Part shown: piece by piece, positions 8,731 to 18,328 of the stretch
How positions within the stretch are numbered: the first letter of the stretch is position 1
Layout: each line of letters begins with the position of its first letter
Assembly: GCF_014655715.1 (NCBI RefSeq)
Contig: NZ_BNBM01000002.1
Coordinates: 62,001-126,000 of the forward strand
Direction: 5' to 3'
DNA length: 64,000 nt
Source of the DNA: Streptomyces lanatus
Lineage (GTDB): Bacteria; Actinomycetota; Actinomycetes; Streptomycetales; Streptomycetaceae
The notes under the pieces: generated by a model
Told to the model about the DNA's origin: nothing
Databases searched by the model: none
Seen by the model: only the letters and a program-made list of their open reading frames with translations
Made by a program: the position numbers and the translations under genes

Positions 8731-8871
8731 TGTCACCGGGCTCCACACGGGCTGGCCGGATACGTCGTCGGCGTCGCCACCGATCCGCAGGCGCGCCGCC
8801 GGGGGTACGGGCGCGCATGCTTCGTCCACAAGCCGGACCCCACGATGATCCTGAAGCTCAGAGCGGCTTAG
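8731..8871 (+). pseudogene. GNAT acetyltransferase remnant
   Basis: About 46 codons without a plausible start contain VVGVATDPQARRRGYGRA, the acetyl-CoA-binding motif A of GNAT acetyltransferases, followed at once by a short C-terminus (VHKPDPTMILKLRAA, stop at 8869). A full GNAT protein has about 140-170 aa, so the N-terminal half and most of the region after motif A are missing. It directly follows dispersed repeat copy B and probably marks an old deletion. Confidence 0.5.
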
Positions 8872-8874
8872 GCT
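8869..8874 (+). promoter_or_regulatory. -10 hexamer TAGGCT of a probable leaderless promoter
   Basis: TAGGCT overlaps the stop codon of the GNAT remnant and ends 7 nt before the ATG at 8882. No Shine-Dalgarno is present. Confidence 0.5.
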
Positions 8875-8881
8875 CACAGGT

Positions 8882-9697
8882 ATGTCCTTGCAGAGCCTCA
8901 CGTTGATCGAGAACTGGCCCGTCCCCACCGCCGCCGCAGGTGTCGTGCGGGCGGATGGAACCGTGCTCGGCACCCACGGGCCGATCGGGCACCGCTTTCC
9001 CCTCGCCTCCGTCACCAAGCCGCTGGCGGCCTACGCAGTGCTCGTCGCGTACGAGGAGGGGGCGATCGAGCTCGACGAGCCGGCCGGGCCGGAGGGGTCG
9101 ACCGTGCGGCATCTGCTGGCGCACACCTCGGGGCTGGCCTTTGACGAGCATCGGGTGATGGCGCCGGCCGGGGAGCGGCGGCTGTACTCCAATGCCGGGT
9201 TCGAGCAGCTCGGGGATCATGTGGCGAAGGCGACCGACATTCCGTTCGGGGAGTATCTGCGGCAGGCGGTGCTGGAGCCGTTGGGTATGACGGGTACGTC
9301 GTTGGAGGGTTCGCCGGCGAAGGACGGGGTGTCGACCGTCGAGGATCTGCTGCGGTTCGCGGCGGAGGTGCAGGCGCCCCGGCTGCTGGACCCGCGTACG
9401 GTCGCGGAGGCTATGACCGTGCAGTACCCGGGGACCAAGGGTGTGCTGCCGGGGTACGGGCATCAGAACCCCAACGACTGGGGGCTCGGCTTCGAGATCC
9501 GGGACGGCAAGGCGCCGCACTGGACGGGGTCGGCGTCCTCGCCGCGCGCCTTCGGGCACTTCGGGCAGTCGGGGACCTTCCTGTGGATCGACCCGGACGC
9601 CGGGGCGGCCTGCGTGGCGCTGACCGATCGCGCCTTCGGGCCGTGGGCGGTCGAGGTGTGGCCGGCGTTCACGGACGCGGTGCTCGCCCAGCTGTAG
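8882..9697 (+). CDS. Serine hydrolase, beta-lactamase/penicillin-binding fold
   Basis: 271-aa cytoplasmic protein (no signal peptide) of the beta-lactamase superfamily, class C/esterase branch. The three active-site motifs are visible: S43-V-T-K46 (SxxK), Y102-S-N104 (YxN), and H225-F-G-Q-S-G230 in place of KTG. The probable activity is esterase, amidase or D-aminopeptidase rather than true beta-lactamase. The 3' end overlaps the convergent MMPL gene by 29 bp. Confidence 0.87.
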   Translation: MSLQSLTLIENWPVPTAAAGVVRADGTVLGTHGPIGHRFPLASVTKPLAAYAVLVAYEEGAIELDEPAGPEGSTVRHLLAHTSGLAFDEHRVMAPAGERRLYSNAGFEQLGDHVAKATDIPFGEYLRQAVLEPLGMTGTSLEGSPAKDGVSTVEDLLRFAAEVQAPRLLDPRTVAEAMTVQYPGTKGVLPGYGHQNPNDWGLGFEIRDGKAPHWTGSASSPRAFGHFGQSGTFLWIDPDAGAACVALTDRAFGPWAVEVWPAFTDAVLAQL

Positions 9698-11915
9698 CCG
9701 GCCCCGTCCCCTCGGTGTCGATGTGGGGCAGGATCCGGTCCATCCACCTGGGCGTCCACCAGGCGTGTTTGCCCAGCAGCGTCATCACGGCGGGCACCAT
9801 GAGCAGGCGTACGACGGTCGCGTCGATGAGGACGCTCACGGCGAGGCCCAGGCCCAGCATCTTGACCACGATGTTGTCGCTGATGATGAACGCCGCGAAG
9901 ACGCTCACCATGATCAGCGCCGCGCAGGTGATCACACGCGCGGTGATCTCCAGGGCATGGGCCACCGAGTCCTTCGCGTCCCCGGTGCGCAGCCACGCCT
10001 CGTGCACCCGGGACAGCAGGAAGATCTCGTAGTCCATGCTCAGGCCGAAGATGATGGCGAACATCATCATCGGCACATAGCTCTCGATGGGCACCTTGCC
10101 GTGGACGCCGAGAGCCGGACCGCCCCAGCCCCACTGGAAGACGGCGACCACGACGCCGTACGAGGCCGTGATCGACAGGACGTTGAGGACGGCCGCCTTC
10201 ACGGCCACCAGCAGGCCGCGGAAGACCGCGAGGACGATCAGGAAGGCGAGGCCGACGACCACGGCGATGATCAGGGGCAGGCGTTCCGCGACGATGTCGC
10301 GGAAGTCGACCTGAGCGGCCGTGGTCCCGGTGACATAGCCCTTGGCGTCGGTGCCGGAGGCGGCGTCGGGGAGGGTGTGGTCGTAGAGCCGGTTCGTGAG
10401 GTCGGTGGTGTCCTTGTTCTGCGGGGACACCGACGAGTAGACGGTGCCGACCAGCACGTCGCCGTCCTGGGTCGGCTGCAGCGGGCTGACGAAGGACGTC
10501 CCGGACTCGTCGTTCAGGGCCGTCTGGGTCTTCGAGGCCAGGTCGGAGCGCTGCGACTGCGGTACGTTCGTCTGGTCGACGACGATGGTCAGCGGTCCGT
10601 TGGAGCCCGCGCCGAACGCGTCCGTCATCAGGTCGAAGGCCCGCCGGTCCGTGAAGGACGTGGGATCGGCGCCGTCGCCGATGTGGCCGAGCTGGATCGA
10701 GAAGACCGGGATGGCCAGCACCGCGACGGTGACGACGCCGGCGGACAGATACCGCAGCGGATGGCGCTCGACGCGCTTGGCGTACCGGTGCCAGGTGCCC
10801 TGCGAGGTGTCGCCCCCGGCCTCGGCCTCGGTCTCCGCGATGGGCTTGCGCACATGCCAGCGGTCGATGTTGCGGCCGATCAGCCCCAGCAGGGCCGGCA
10901 CCAGGGTCAGCGCGCCGAGGACGGCGGAGACGACCGTGACGGCCGCGGCGACGCCGAGTTTGCCGATGAAGCTCACCCCGGACACCCACAGGCCCATCAG
11001 GGCGACGATCACCGTGGTGCCGGAGACCAGCACCGCGCGCCCCGACGTGGACGCGGCGTGACCGGCGGCGCGCACCGGGTCGGCGCCGTCCATGATGCCC
11101 TGCCGGTGCCGGGTGATCAGGAACAGCGCGTAGTCGATGCCGACGCCGAGGCCGATCATCGTGGCCAGGGTCGGTGACACCGTGGCGAAGGTGAACGCGA
11201 CGGCCAGCAGCCCGAGGCAGGCCAGTCCGCCGACCACCGCGATGAGCGCGGTGACCAGTGGCAGTACCGCGGCGATCAGACTGCCGAAGCCGATCAGCAG
11301 GACCACGATGGCCACGCCGAAGCCGATCGCCTCGCTGATCCGGTCGTTGCCGGCGGGCCGCTCCAGCTCGCCGAGCGAACCGCCGTACTCGACCTGGACA
11401 CCGGCGTTCCTGAGCTGCTCCACGGCGTTGTCGACGCCGTTCAGATAGCTGTCTCCGAGGAGCGAGGGCTGCTCGTCGAAGCGGATGGTGATGTAGCCGG
11501 TCCGCCCGTCCGAGGACAGCGGCCCGACCTTGGAGGAGGTGGCGTCCAGCGGATTCTGCACGGACAGCACATGCGGCAGTTTCTGCAGGTCGGAGACGGC
11601 GCCCGACATCTGCGAGCCGAACGAGGTCAGGGGCTTCTCCGCGTCGTGCATGACGATCTGACTGCTGTAGCCACCCGCCTGCGGATCATGCTCCTTGAGG
11701 ACGTCGAGCCCCTTCTCGGACTGCACGTCGGACAGGGCGAAGTTGTCCGAGTACTCGCCACCGTGGATGTGATTGAGAGCCTGGAGCACGCCGAGCGCCA
11801 CGACCCAGGCGACGATCACGATCACGAAGTGGTGGGCACACCACTCACCGAGCCGTCGCAGTCCCCCACTTTTCGGGGCCTCGCCCCGTCCCCCTTCGGC
11901 CTTGCGTCTCGCCAT
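9669..11915 (-). CDS. MMPL family (RND-type) membrane transporter
   Basis: 748-aa transporter with the duplicated MMPL architecture: one TM helix, a large extracytoplasmic loop (about 50-190), five or six TM helices, a second TM and loop (about 395-545), then a final TM bundle. The paired proton-relay motifs are present as GVGIDYALF (Asp261-Tyr262) and GLSMDYEIF (Asp627-Tyr628). Family members export lipids or hydrophobic compounds using the proton gradient; the substrate here cannot be told. No regulator is adjacent. The end overlaps the serine hydrolase gene convergently. Confidence 0.93.
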   Translation of the reverse strand: MARRKAEGGRGEAPKSGGLRRLGEWCAHHFVIVIVAWVVALGVLQALNHIHGGEYSDNFALSDVQSEKGLDVLKEHDPQAGGYSSQIVMHDAEKPLTSFGSQMSGAVSDLQKLPHVLSVQNPLDATSSKVGPLSSDGRTGYITIRFDEQPSLLGDSYLNGVDNAVEQLRNAGVQVEYGGSLGELERPAGNDRISEAIGFGVAIVVLLIGFGSLIAAVLPLVTALIAVVGGLACLGLLAVAFTFATVSPTLATMIGLGVGIDYALFLITRHRQGIMDGADPVRAAGHAASTSGRAVLVSGTTVIVALMGLWVSGVSFIGKLGVAAAVTVVSAVLGALTLVPALLGLIGRNIDRWHVRKPIAETEAEAGGDTSQGTWHRYAKRVERHPLRYLSAGVVTVAVLAIPVFSIQLGHIGDGADPTSFTDRRAFDLMTDAFGAGSNGPLTIVVDQTNVPQSQRSDLASKTQTALNDESGTSFVSPLQPTQDGDVLVGTVYSSVSPQNKDTTDLTNRLYDHTLPDAASGTDAKGYVTGTTAAQVDFRDIVAERLPLIIAVVVGLAFLIVLAVFRGLLVAVKAAVLNVLSITASYGVVVAVFQWGWGGPALGVHGKVPIESYVPMMMFAIIFGLSMDYEIFLLSRVHEAWLRTGDAKDSVAHALEITARVITCAALIMVSVFAAFIISDNIVVKMLGLGLAVSVLIDATVVRLLMVPAVMTLLGKHAWWTPRWMDRILPHIDTEGTGPATAGRAPRP

Positions 11916-11999
11916 GGACTCGGCCCTTCTCCGCCGGGCGGGCGTCCGACACCTCCATTGGACGTCGCACGAACCACTCCGGCATCTCGGGCCCCACCG

Positions 12000-12653
12000 C
12001 TACCCGGCCATCTCCCACATCAGCAGCTCCGCCCCGCTCAACCCGACCGCCTCCACATCCTTGGCGTCGGTGATGCGCGCCGCGTCCCCCGGCCCCAACT
12101 CCTCGCCCTCCAGCCGCACTTCACCCCGCACGACATGCACATACAGATACGCCCCGTCCGGCACCGCGGTCCGCTCCCCCGCCGCCAGCCGCCGCACATG
12201 GAGCATCGCGCCCGCCTCCGGAACGGCGTACGGCGTGGAGTCGGCGATGCCATGGACGATCTCGTACGCCGGGTCCCCGCCCGGCGTCAGCGGGGCCAGC
12301 CAGGTCTGGATGAAGGTCAGGGGCGTCCCGGCGTCGTTGCGCTCCACATGCCGCACGCCACCCGCCGAACTCAGCCGCTGCACATCTCCGGGCCCGACCC
12401 GCGTCTCATGCCCCGTCGAGTCCCGGTGGGTCAGCTCCCCCTCGACGACCCAGGTCACGATCTCGGTGTGGCTGTGCGGATGCTCGTCGAACCCGGCGCC
12501 GGGCGCGAGCCGCTCCTCGTTGCAGGCGATCATCGCGCCGAACCGAAGGTTGTCGGGGTCGTAGTGCGGGCCGAAGGAGAAGGCGTGCCGCGACTCGATG
12601 CCCGACCCCGGCTCCCCTCCCGGATAGCGCTCCGCGGCGCGCCGTACGTCCAT
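12000..12653 (-). CDS. Pirin family protein (bicupin)
   Basis: 217-aa cupin protein. Metal ligands of pirins are recognisable: His58 and His60 in DEHPHSH, and His102 and Glu104 in GVRHVERN. Bacterial pirins may act as quercetin dioxygenases or redox-sensing partners of other enzymes; the role here is open. The start ATG at 12653 is chosen because homology begins at MDVRRAAERYPGG. The 51-codon in-frame extension upstream is low-complexity and overlaps the intergenic region. A TACCTT hexamer 10 nt upstream may be its -10. Confidence 0.88.
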   Translation of the reverse strand: MDVRRAAERYPGGEPGSGIESRHAFSFGPHYDPDNLRFGAMIACNEERLAPGAGFDEHPHSHTEIVTWVVEGELTHRDSTGHETRVGPGDVQRLSSAGGVRHVERNDAGTPLTFIQTWLAPLTPGGDPAYEIVHGIADSTPYAVPEAGAMLHVRRLAAGERTAVPDGAYLYVHVVRGEVRLEGEELGPGDAARITDAKDVEAVGLSGAELLMWEMAG

Positions 12654-12837
12654 CACAGGCACCAAGGTAGCCCGTGCCGACCAGCCCACACCGACGCCGG
12701 GCAGGGGCCCACCAACAGTCACTGTCCCGACGACACCGACGCGCCCCCGGAGGCGACCGACCCAGAAATCCGGCACTACACAGCCAACCGAACCCCGACA
12801 ACGCACCCACCGGTCCCGATAAGGCAGTCTTGTCCCC

Positions 12838-14043
12838 GTGCCCGAACCCGAAGCCAGTAAGTCCCCCGCCGCCGCGCACGACGTCCACCCCCACTCCGCG
12901 ACCCTGAGGCGGCTGGAGAAGTCCTCCGGTTCGCTCGCCGCTCAGGCCATCGCGCGGATGGACGAGACACTGCCGTGGTACCGGGCGATGCCACCGGAGA
13001 ACCGTTCCTGGATCGGTCTCGTCGCGCAGGCCGGTATCGCCGCCTTCACCGAGTGGTTCCGGCATCCCGACGCGCCGCAGGCCATCTCCACCGATGTCTT
13101 CGGAACAGCCCCGCGCGAGCTGACCCGTGCCATCACCCTCCGTCAGACCGTGGAGATGGTGCGTACGACCATCGAGGTCATGGAGTCGGCGATCGACGAG
13201 GTCGCGGCTCCCGGCGACGAGAGCGTGCTGCGCGAGGCCCTCCTCGTCTACGCCCGCGAGATCGCCTTCGCCACCGCCCAGGTGTACGCCCAGGCCGCGG
13301 AGGCACGCGGTGCCTGGGACGCGCGGCTGGAGTCGCTCGTGGTGAACGCCGTGCTCAGCGGCGAGGCCGACGAGGGAGCCGTATCGAGGGCGGCCGCACT
13401 CGGCTGGAACTCCCCCGAGCATGTCTGCGTGGTCCTCGGCACCGCCCCCGACGGCGACAGCGAGCTCACCGTCGAGGCCATCCGACGGGCCGCCCGGCAC
13501 GCGAAGCTGCAAGTCCTCACCGGCGTCCTCGGCGACCGGCTCGTCGTCATCGCCGGCGGCAGCGACAACCCGCTCGCCGTCGCCAAGTCCCTGATCGGGC
13601 CGTATGCCGCCGGGCCGGTCGTCGCGGGGCCCGTCGTACCGGATCTGCTCGCGGCCACCCGGTCCGCGCAGGCCGCGGCCGCCGGTCTGAAGGCGTGTTC
13701 CGCCTGGCAGGACGCCCCGCGCCCGGTCCTCGCCGACGATCTGCTGCCGGAACGCGCCATCGCCGGGGATCCCAGTGCGCGCGAGCAGTTGGTGGAGGAG
13801 ATCTACAGACCGCTTGAGGAGGCCGGGTCGGCGCTCCTGGAGACGCTGTCCGTGTATCTCGAGCAGGCGAGCAGTCTGGAGGGCGCGGCGCGGATGCTGT
13901 TCGTGCATCCCAACACCGTGCGCTACCGGCTTCGACGTGTGACTGACGTCACCGGCTGGTCGCCGTCCGATGTACGCTCCGCGTTCACTTTGCGGATCGC
14001 GCTGATCCTGGGGCGTCTGGCCGACGGCGATCTTCAGCTCTAG
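12838..14043 (+). CDS. fasR: Fatty acid biosynthesis transcriptional regulator FasR (PucR/CdaR-type)
   Basis: 401-aa regulator just upstream of fabD. The C-terminal HTH (about 336-392, with SSLEGAARMLFVHPNTVRYR and LRRV) is the PucR-type domain; the N-terminal 300 residues are the GGDEF-like/sensory part of this class. In Streptomyces coelicolor the orthologue FasR (SCO2386) binds the fabD promoter and activates the fabDHPF operon; the identification here is by position and domain layout. GTG start at 12838. It is separated from fabD by 83 bp holding an inverted repeat. Confidence 0.9.
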   Translation: MPEPEASKSPAAAHDVHPHSATLRRLEKSSGSLAAQAIARMDETLPWYRAMPPENRSWIGLVAQAGIAAFTEWFRHPDAPQAISTDVFGTAPRELTRAITLRQTVEMVRTTIEVMESAIDEVAAPGDESVLREALLVYAREIAFATAQVYAQAAEARGAWDARLESLVVNAVLSGEADEGAVSRAAALGWNSPEHVCVVLGTAPDGDSELTVEAIRRAARHAKLQVLTGVLGDRLVVIAGGSDNPLAVAKSLIGPYAAGPVVAGPVVPDLLAATRSAQAAAAGLKACSAWQDAPRPVLADDLLPERAIAGDPSAREQLVEEIYRPLEEAGSALLETLSVYLEQASSLEGAARMLFVHPNTVRYRLRRVTDVTGWSPSDVRSAFTLRIALILGRLADGDLQL

Positions 14044-14045
14044 GC

Positions 14046-14066
14046 TTTTGTCGGGGTCCCACAAAA
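14046..14066. promoter_or_regulatory. Inverted repeat TTTTGT-N9-ACAAAA in the fabD promoter region
   Basis: A perfect 6-bp inverted repeat lies 2 bp after the fasR stop codon and about 60-80 bp before fabD. T/A-rich half-sites are striking in this G+C-rich setting. It is a candidate FasR binding site by position; it could instead be part of a fasR terminator, since GGGGT and ACCCC next to it can also pair. Confidence 0.45.
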
Positions 14067-14126
14067 CCCCCTCGTGTTCTTCGTCCTTGTCCCCACGGGC
14101 GGCTGTGGCCGTCCCCAAGAGAGAGT

Positions 14127-15044
14127 GTGAGAGTGCTCGTACTCGTCGCTCCCGGCCAGGGCGCCCAGACGCCCGGCTTCCTGACCCCTTGGCTCGAACT
14201 GCCCGGTGCCGCCGACCGCCTCGGTGCCTGGTCGGACGCCATCGGCCTGGACCTCGCCCACTACGGGACGCAGGCCGACGCCGACGCCATCCGGGACACC
14301 TCCGTGGCGCAGCCGCTGCTGGTCGCGGCCGGCATCCTGTCCGCCGCGGCACTGGGTGACATCACGCCCGGTGCCGTAGCCGGCCACAGCGTCGGTGAGA
14401 TCACCGCGGCCGCCTACGCGGGCGTCCTCGACGACACCGCCGCGCTGACCCTCGTACGCAAGCGGGGCCTGGCGATGGCCGAGGCCGCCGCGATCACCGA
14501 GACCGGCATGTCGGCGCTGCTCGGCGGCGACCCCGAGGTCAGCGTCGCGCATCTGGAGAAGCTGGGGCTGACCCCGGCGAACATGAACGGCGCCGGGCAG
14601 ATCGTGGCCGCGGGCACCATGGAGCAGCTCGCCGCGCTGAACGAGGACAAGCCCGAGGGTGTGCGCAAGGTCGTCGCGCTGAAGGTCGCCGGCGCCTTCC
14701 ACACGCATCACATGGGTCCCGCCGTCGACGCGCTGGCCGAGGCCGCCAAGGAGCTCGTCCCCGCCGACCCGAAGGTCACCTACGTCTCCAACAAGGACGG
14801 CAAGGCGGTCGCCGGCGGCGTCGAGGTGCTGGAGCGCCTCGTCGGGCAGGTCGCCAACCCGGTCCGCTGGGACCTGTGCATGGAGACCTTCAAGGAGCTC
14901 GGCGTGACGGCCCTGATCGAGGCGTGCCCGGGTGGCACGCTGACCGGTCTGGCCAAGCGCGCGCTGCCGGGTGTGAAGACCCTGGCGCTGAAGACCCCCG
15001 ACGACCTCGACGCTGCTCGCGAGCTCATCGCAGAGCACGCCTGA
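14127..15044 (+). CDS. fabD: Malonyl-CoA:acyl carrier protein transacylase FabD
   Basis: Transfers the malonyl group from CoA to ACP for type II fatty acid synthesis; in Streptomyces it also serves polyketide synthases. 305 aa. GQGAQ at 10-14, the nucleophile motif GHSVG with Ser88, the Arg of RKRG (111-114) and the catalytic His in GAFHTHHM (His192) are all present. GTG at 14127 is used; GTG at 14133 gives better spacing to AAGAGAGAG (14117-14125) and may be the true start. First gene of the fabD-fabH-acpP-fabF operon, 15 nt before fabH. Confidence 0.97.
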   Translation: MRVLVLVAPGQGAQTPGFLTPWLELPGAADRLGAWSDAIGLDLAHYGTQADADAIRDTSVAQPLLVAAGILSAAALGDITPGAVAGHSVGEITAAAYAGVLDDTAALTLVRKRGLAMAEAAAITETGMSALLGGDPEVSVAHLEKLGLTPANMNGAGQIVAAGTMEQLAALNEDKPEGVRKVVALKVAGAFHTHHMGPAVDALAEAAKELVPADPKVTYVSNKDGKAVAGGVEVLERLVGQVANPVRWDLCMETFKELGVTALIEACPGGTLTGLAKRALPGVKTLALKTPDDLDAARELIAEHA

Positions 15045-15059
15045 CAAGGAGCCCGGAGC

Positions 15060-16058
15060 ATGGCGAAGCTGAAGCCCAGCAAGGGCGCCCCGTATGCGCG
15101 CATCCTCGGTGTGGGCGGTTACCGCCCGACCCGTGTGGTGCCCAACGAGGTGATCCTGGAGAAGATCGACTCGTCCGACGAGTGGATCCGTTCGCGCTCC
15201 GGCATCGAGACGCGGCACTGGGCGAACGCCGAGGAGACCGTCGCCGCGATGTCGATCGAGGCGTCCGGCAAGGCGATCGCCGACGCCGGGATCTCCGCCG
15301 AGCAGATCGGCGGCGTGATCGTCTCGACCGTCTCGCACTTCAAGCAGACCCCGGCCGTCGCGACGGAGATCGCCGACAAGCTCGGCACCAACAAGGCGGC
15401 CGCCTTCGACATCTCGGCCGGCTGCGCGGGCTTCGGCTACGGCCTGACGCTGGCCAAGGGCATGATCGTCGAGGGCTCCGCGGAGTACGTCCTCGTCATC
15501 GGCGTCGAGCGGCTGTCCGACCTGACCGACCTGGAGGACCGTGCCACGGCCTTCCTGTTCGGTGACGGCGCGGGCGCGGTCGTGGTCGGCCCCTCTCAGG
15601 AGCCGCGCATCGGCCCGACGGTGTGGGGTTCCGAGGGCGACAAGTCCGAGACGATCAAGCAGACCTTGGCGTGGAACGAGTACGACAGCTCCACGGACAA
15701 GTTCCCCGCGATCACCCAGGAGGGCCAGGCGGTCTTCCGCTGGGCCGTGTTCGAGATGGCGAAGGTCGCCCAGCAGGCGCTGGACGCGGCCGGAATCACC
15801 CCGGACGAACTGGACGTCTTCATCCCGCACCAGGCCAACGAGCGGATCATCGACTCGATGGTGAAGACTCTCAAGCTGCCGGAGCATGTCAAGGTCGCCC
15901 GCGATGTGCGCACCACCGGCAACACCTCGGCCGCCTCGATCCCGCTCGCGATGGAGCGGCTCCTGGCGACCGGCGAGGCGAAGAGCGGCGACACCGCACT
16001 GGTCATCGGATTCGGGGCGGGTCTCGTCTACGCCGCCACGGTCGTTACTCTCCCCTAG
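15060..16058 (+). CDS. fabH: 3-oxoacyl-ACP synthase III FabH
   Basis: Starts fatty acid chains by condensing an acyl-CoA (often branched, such as isobutyryl-CoA in Streptomyces) with malonyl-ACP. 332 aa of thiolase fold. The catalytic triad is Cys122 (DISAGCAGF), His257 (IPHQAN) and Asn288 (TTGNTSAAS). Shine-Dalgarno AAGGAG lies 9 nt before the ATG. It sits between fabD and acpP, as in other Streptomyces genomes. Confidence 0.98.
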   Translation: MAKLKPSKGAPYARILGVGGYRPTRVVPNEVILEKIDSSDEWIRSRSGIETRHWANAEETVAAMSIEASGKAIADAGISAEQIGGVIVSTVSHFKQTPAVATEIADKLGTNKAAAFDISAGCAGFGYGLTLAKGMIVEGSAEYVLVIGVERLSDLTDLEDRATAFLFGDGAGAVVVGPSQEPRIGPTVWGSEGDKSETIKQTLAWNEYDSSTDKFPAITQEGQAVFRWAVFEMAKVAQQALDAAGITPDELDVFIPHQANERIIDSMVKTLKLPEHVKVARDVRTTGNTSAASIPLAMERLLATGEAKSGDTALVIGFGAGLVYAATVVTLP

Positions 16059-16161
16059 GCACTCCGTGCCGGATCATGCGGTCCGGGACGGAGAAACGCA
16101 CCACCTGCCGCTCACGCGGTGGACGCCAAACCCTCTGAGATATCTACGAAGGAGCGCCAAG

Positions 16162-16410
16162 ATGGCCGCCACTCAGGAAGAGATCGTCGCCGGTCTCGCC
16201 GACATCGTGAACGAGATCGCCGGCATCCCGGTTGAGGACGTCCAGCTGGACAAGTCCTTCACCGACGACCTGGACGTCGACTCGCTGTCCATGGTCGAGG
16301 TCGTCGTCGCCGCCGAAGAGCGCTTCGACGTCAAGATCCCCGACGAGGACGTCAAGAACCTCAAGACCGTCGGCGACGCGACCGACTACATCCTGAAGCA
16401 CCAGGGCTGA
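16162..16410 (+). CDS. acpP: Acyl carrier protein AcpP
   Basis: 82-aa acidic carrier that holds the growing acyl chain on a 4'-phosphopantetheine arm attached to Ser41 (DVDSLS). Length, acidity and the motif are those of a primary-metabolism ACP. The ATG at 16162 is preceded by GAAGGAG (16148-16154). The 103-bp gap from fabH could hold its own promoter, which would suit the high ACP demand; a hairpin follows the gene. Confidence 0.98.
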   Translation: MAATQEEIVAGLADIVNEIAGIPVEDVQLDKSFTDDLDVDSLSMVEVVVAAEERFDVKIPDEDVKNLKTVGDATDYILKHQG

Positions 16411-16440
16411 TCACCGATCAGACCGCTGGGCTGACTGCCC

Positions 16441-16458
16441 CGCCACCCGGCGGTGGCG
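16441..16458 (+). terminator. Intercistronic hairpin between acpP and fabF
   Basis: CGCCACC-CGGC-GGTGGCG, a 7-bp G+C stem with a 4-nt loop, lies between the acpP stop and the fabF ribosome-binding site. It is a likely attenuator or 3'-end stabiliser that raises acpP mRNA relative to fabF. Confidence 0.45.
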
Positions 16459-16495
16459 CCGCTGAATCCTCGTATCCGTTGGAGAAAGAATTCCC

Positions 16496-17767
16496 GTGAG
16501 CTCGACCAATCGCACCGTGGTCGTCACCGGTATCGGCGCAACCACACCGCTGGGTGGCGACGCAGCCTCTACCTGGGAGGGCCTGGTCGCCGGACGTTCC
16601 GGCGTCAAGCCCCTGGAGCAGGACTGGGCCGCCGATCAGGCGGTCCGTATCGCCGCGCCGATCGCCGTGGAGCCGACCGAGGTCATCCCCCGGCCGCAGG
16701 CCCGCCGACTGGACCGCTCGGCGCAGTTCGCGCTGATCGCGGCCAAGGAGGCCTGGGCCGACGCCGGTTTCGAGGCCAAGGCCGGTGAGGACCCGAAGGT
16801 CGACCCCGACCGTCTGGGTGCCGTCATCGCCTCCGGCATCGGTGGCGTGACGACGCTGCTCGACCAGTACGACGTGCTGAAGGAGAAGGGCGTCCGCCGC
16901 GTCTCCCCGCACACCGTGCCCATGCTGATGCCGAACAGCCCGTCGGCCAACGTGGGCCTGCTCGTGGGCGCCCGTGCGGGCGTGCACACGCCGGTCTCCG
17001 CGTGCGCCTCGGGTGCCGAGGCCATCGGCTACGCCATCGAGATGATCCGCACCGGCCGCGCCGACGTCGTCGTCGCGGGTGGCACGGAGGCGGCGATCCA
17101 CCCGCTGCCGATCGCCGCGTTCGGCAACATGATGGCGATGTCCAAGAACAACGACGACCCGCAGGGCGCGTCGCGTCCCTACGACGTCGCGCGTGACGGC
17201 TTCGTCCTCGGTGAGGGCGCCGGTGTGGTCGTCCTGGAGTCCGCCGAGCACGCCGCGAAGCGCGGGGCGCGGGTGTACGCCGAGGCGGTCGGGCAGGGCA
17301 TCTCCGCCGACGCCCACGACATCGTGCAGCCGGAGCCCGAGGGCCGCGGCATCTCGCACGCGCTGCAGAACCTGCTGGACCGCAACGACCTGGACCCGGC
17401 GGAGATCGTGCACGTCAACGCGCACGCCACGTCGACGCCGGCCGGTGACATCGCCGAGCTGAAGGCGCTGCGCAAGGTGTTCGGCGACGACGCCGACCAC
17501 TTCGCGGTGTCCGCGACCAAGTCGATGACCGGTCATCTGCTCGGTGGCGCCGGTGGCGTGGAGACGGTCGCGACCGTCCTCGCGCTGTACCACCGGGTCG
17601 CCCCGCCGACCATCAACGTCGAGAACCTCGACCCGGAGGCCGAGGCCAACGCCGACGTCGTCCGCGGTGAGGCCCGGAAGCTGCCCGTCGAGGGCCGTAT
17701 CGCCGCGCTGAACGACTCGTTCGGGTTCGGCGGGCACAACGTGGTGCTGGCGTTCCGGACGGTCTGA
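16496..17767 (+). CDS. fabF: 3-oxoacyl-ACP synthase II FabF
   Basis: Elongating condensing enzyme of type II fatty acid synthesis, 423 aa. The catalytic residues are Cys170 (VSACASG), His310 (NAHATST), Lys342 and His347 (SATKSMTGHLLGG), with GFGGHN near the C-terminus. GTG start with GGAGAAAG 8 nt upstream. Last gene of the operon; a strong terminator follows 17 nt after the stop. Confidence 0.98.
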   Translation: MSSTNRTVVVTGIGATTPLGGDAASTWEGLVAGRSGVKPLEQDWAADQAVRIAAPIAVEPTEVIPRPQARRLDRSAQFALIAAKEAWADAGFEAKAGEDPKVDPDRLGAVIASGIGGVTTLLDQYDVLKEKGVRRVSPHTVPMLMPNSPSANVGLLVGARAGVHTPVSACASGAEAIGYAIEMIRTGRADVVVAGGTEAAIHPLPIAAFGNMMAMSKNNDDPQGASRPYDVARDGFVLGEGAGVVVLESAEHAAKRGARVYAEAVGQGISADAHDIVQPEPEGRGISHALQNLLDRNDLDPAEIVHVNAHATSTPAGDIAELKALRKVFGDDADHFAVSATKSMTGHLLGGAGGVETVATVLALYHRVAPPTINVENLDPEAEANADVVRGEARKLPVEGRIAALNDSFGFGGHNVVLAFRTV

Positions 17768-17784
17768 GCGACCTCTGTACGTAT

Positions 17785-17822
17785 GTGAAGGGCCCCCACC
17801 TTTCGAGGTGGGGGCCCTTCAC
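17785..17822. terminator. Strong bidirectional terminator after fabF
   Basis: A perfect 17-bp stem (GTGAAGGGCCCCCACCT at 17785-17801 with its complement at 17806-17822) closed by a TTCG tetraloop. It lies between fabF and the convergent DUF3145 gene, whose stop is at 17834. Confidence 0.92.
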
Positions 17823-17833
17823 TTGTCCAGGTC

Positions 17834-18328
17834 TCAGACCACTTGGTGCAGCCAGCGCACCGGCGCTCCCTCACCGGCGTACCGGAACGGCTCCAACTCG
17901 TCGTCCCACGGCTTGCCGAGGAGCTTGGCGATCTCGGCCTCCAGGTCGGTCTCGTCGCGCTGCGAGCGGGCCAGGGCGGCGCGCAGACGGTCCTCAGGGA
18001 TGAGGATGTCGCCGTGGATTCCGGTCACCGCGTGGAAGATGCCCAGGTCGGGGGTGCAGCTGTAGCGCTCGCCCTCGGCGGTGGGGCAGGGCTCGGCCGT
18101 GACCTCGAAGCGCAGCAGCTGCCAGCCGCGCAGGGCGGAGGCCAGCTTGGAGGCGGTGCCCGCCTCGGCCTGCCAGGAGAACTCCGAGCGCCAGGTGCCG
18201 GGCGCGGCGGGCTGCCGGATCCAGTCGAGGTTGACGCGTGTGCCGAGCACCCCTGCCACGGCCCACTCGACGTGCGGGCACAGCGCGCGCGGCGCGGAGT
18301 GCACGTACAGAACTCCACGTGTCGTCAC
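17834..18328 (-). CDS. DUF3145 domain-containing protein
   Basis: 164-aa conserved actinobacterial protein of unknown function, found next to the fab operon in many Streptomyces. It begins VTTRGVLYVHSAPRALCPHV and has no signal peptide or TM segment. The GTG start at 18328 is fixed by GGAGGT 5 nt upstream. Nothing in the sequence reveals a reaction; constant linkage to fabF suggests a housekeeping role. Confidence 0.9.
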   Translation of the reverse strand: MTTRGVLYVHSAPRALCPHVEWAVAGVLGTRVNLDWIRQPAAPGTWRSEFSWQAEAGTASKLASALRGWQLLRFEVTAEPCPTAEGERYSCTPDLGIFHAVTGIHGDILIPEDRLRAALARSQRDETDLEAEIAKLLGKPWDDELEPFRYAGEGAPVRWLHQVV

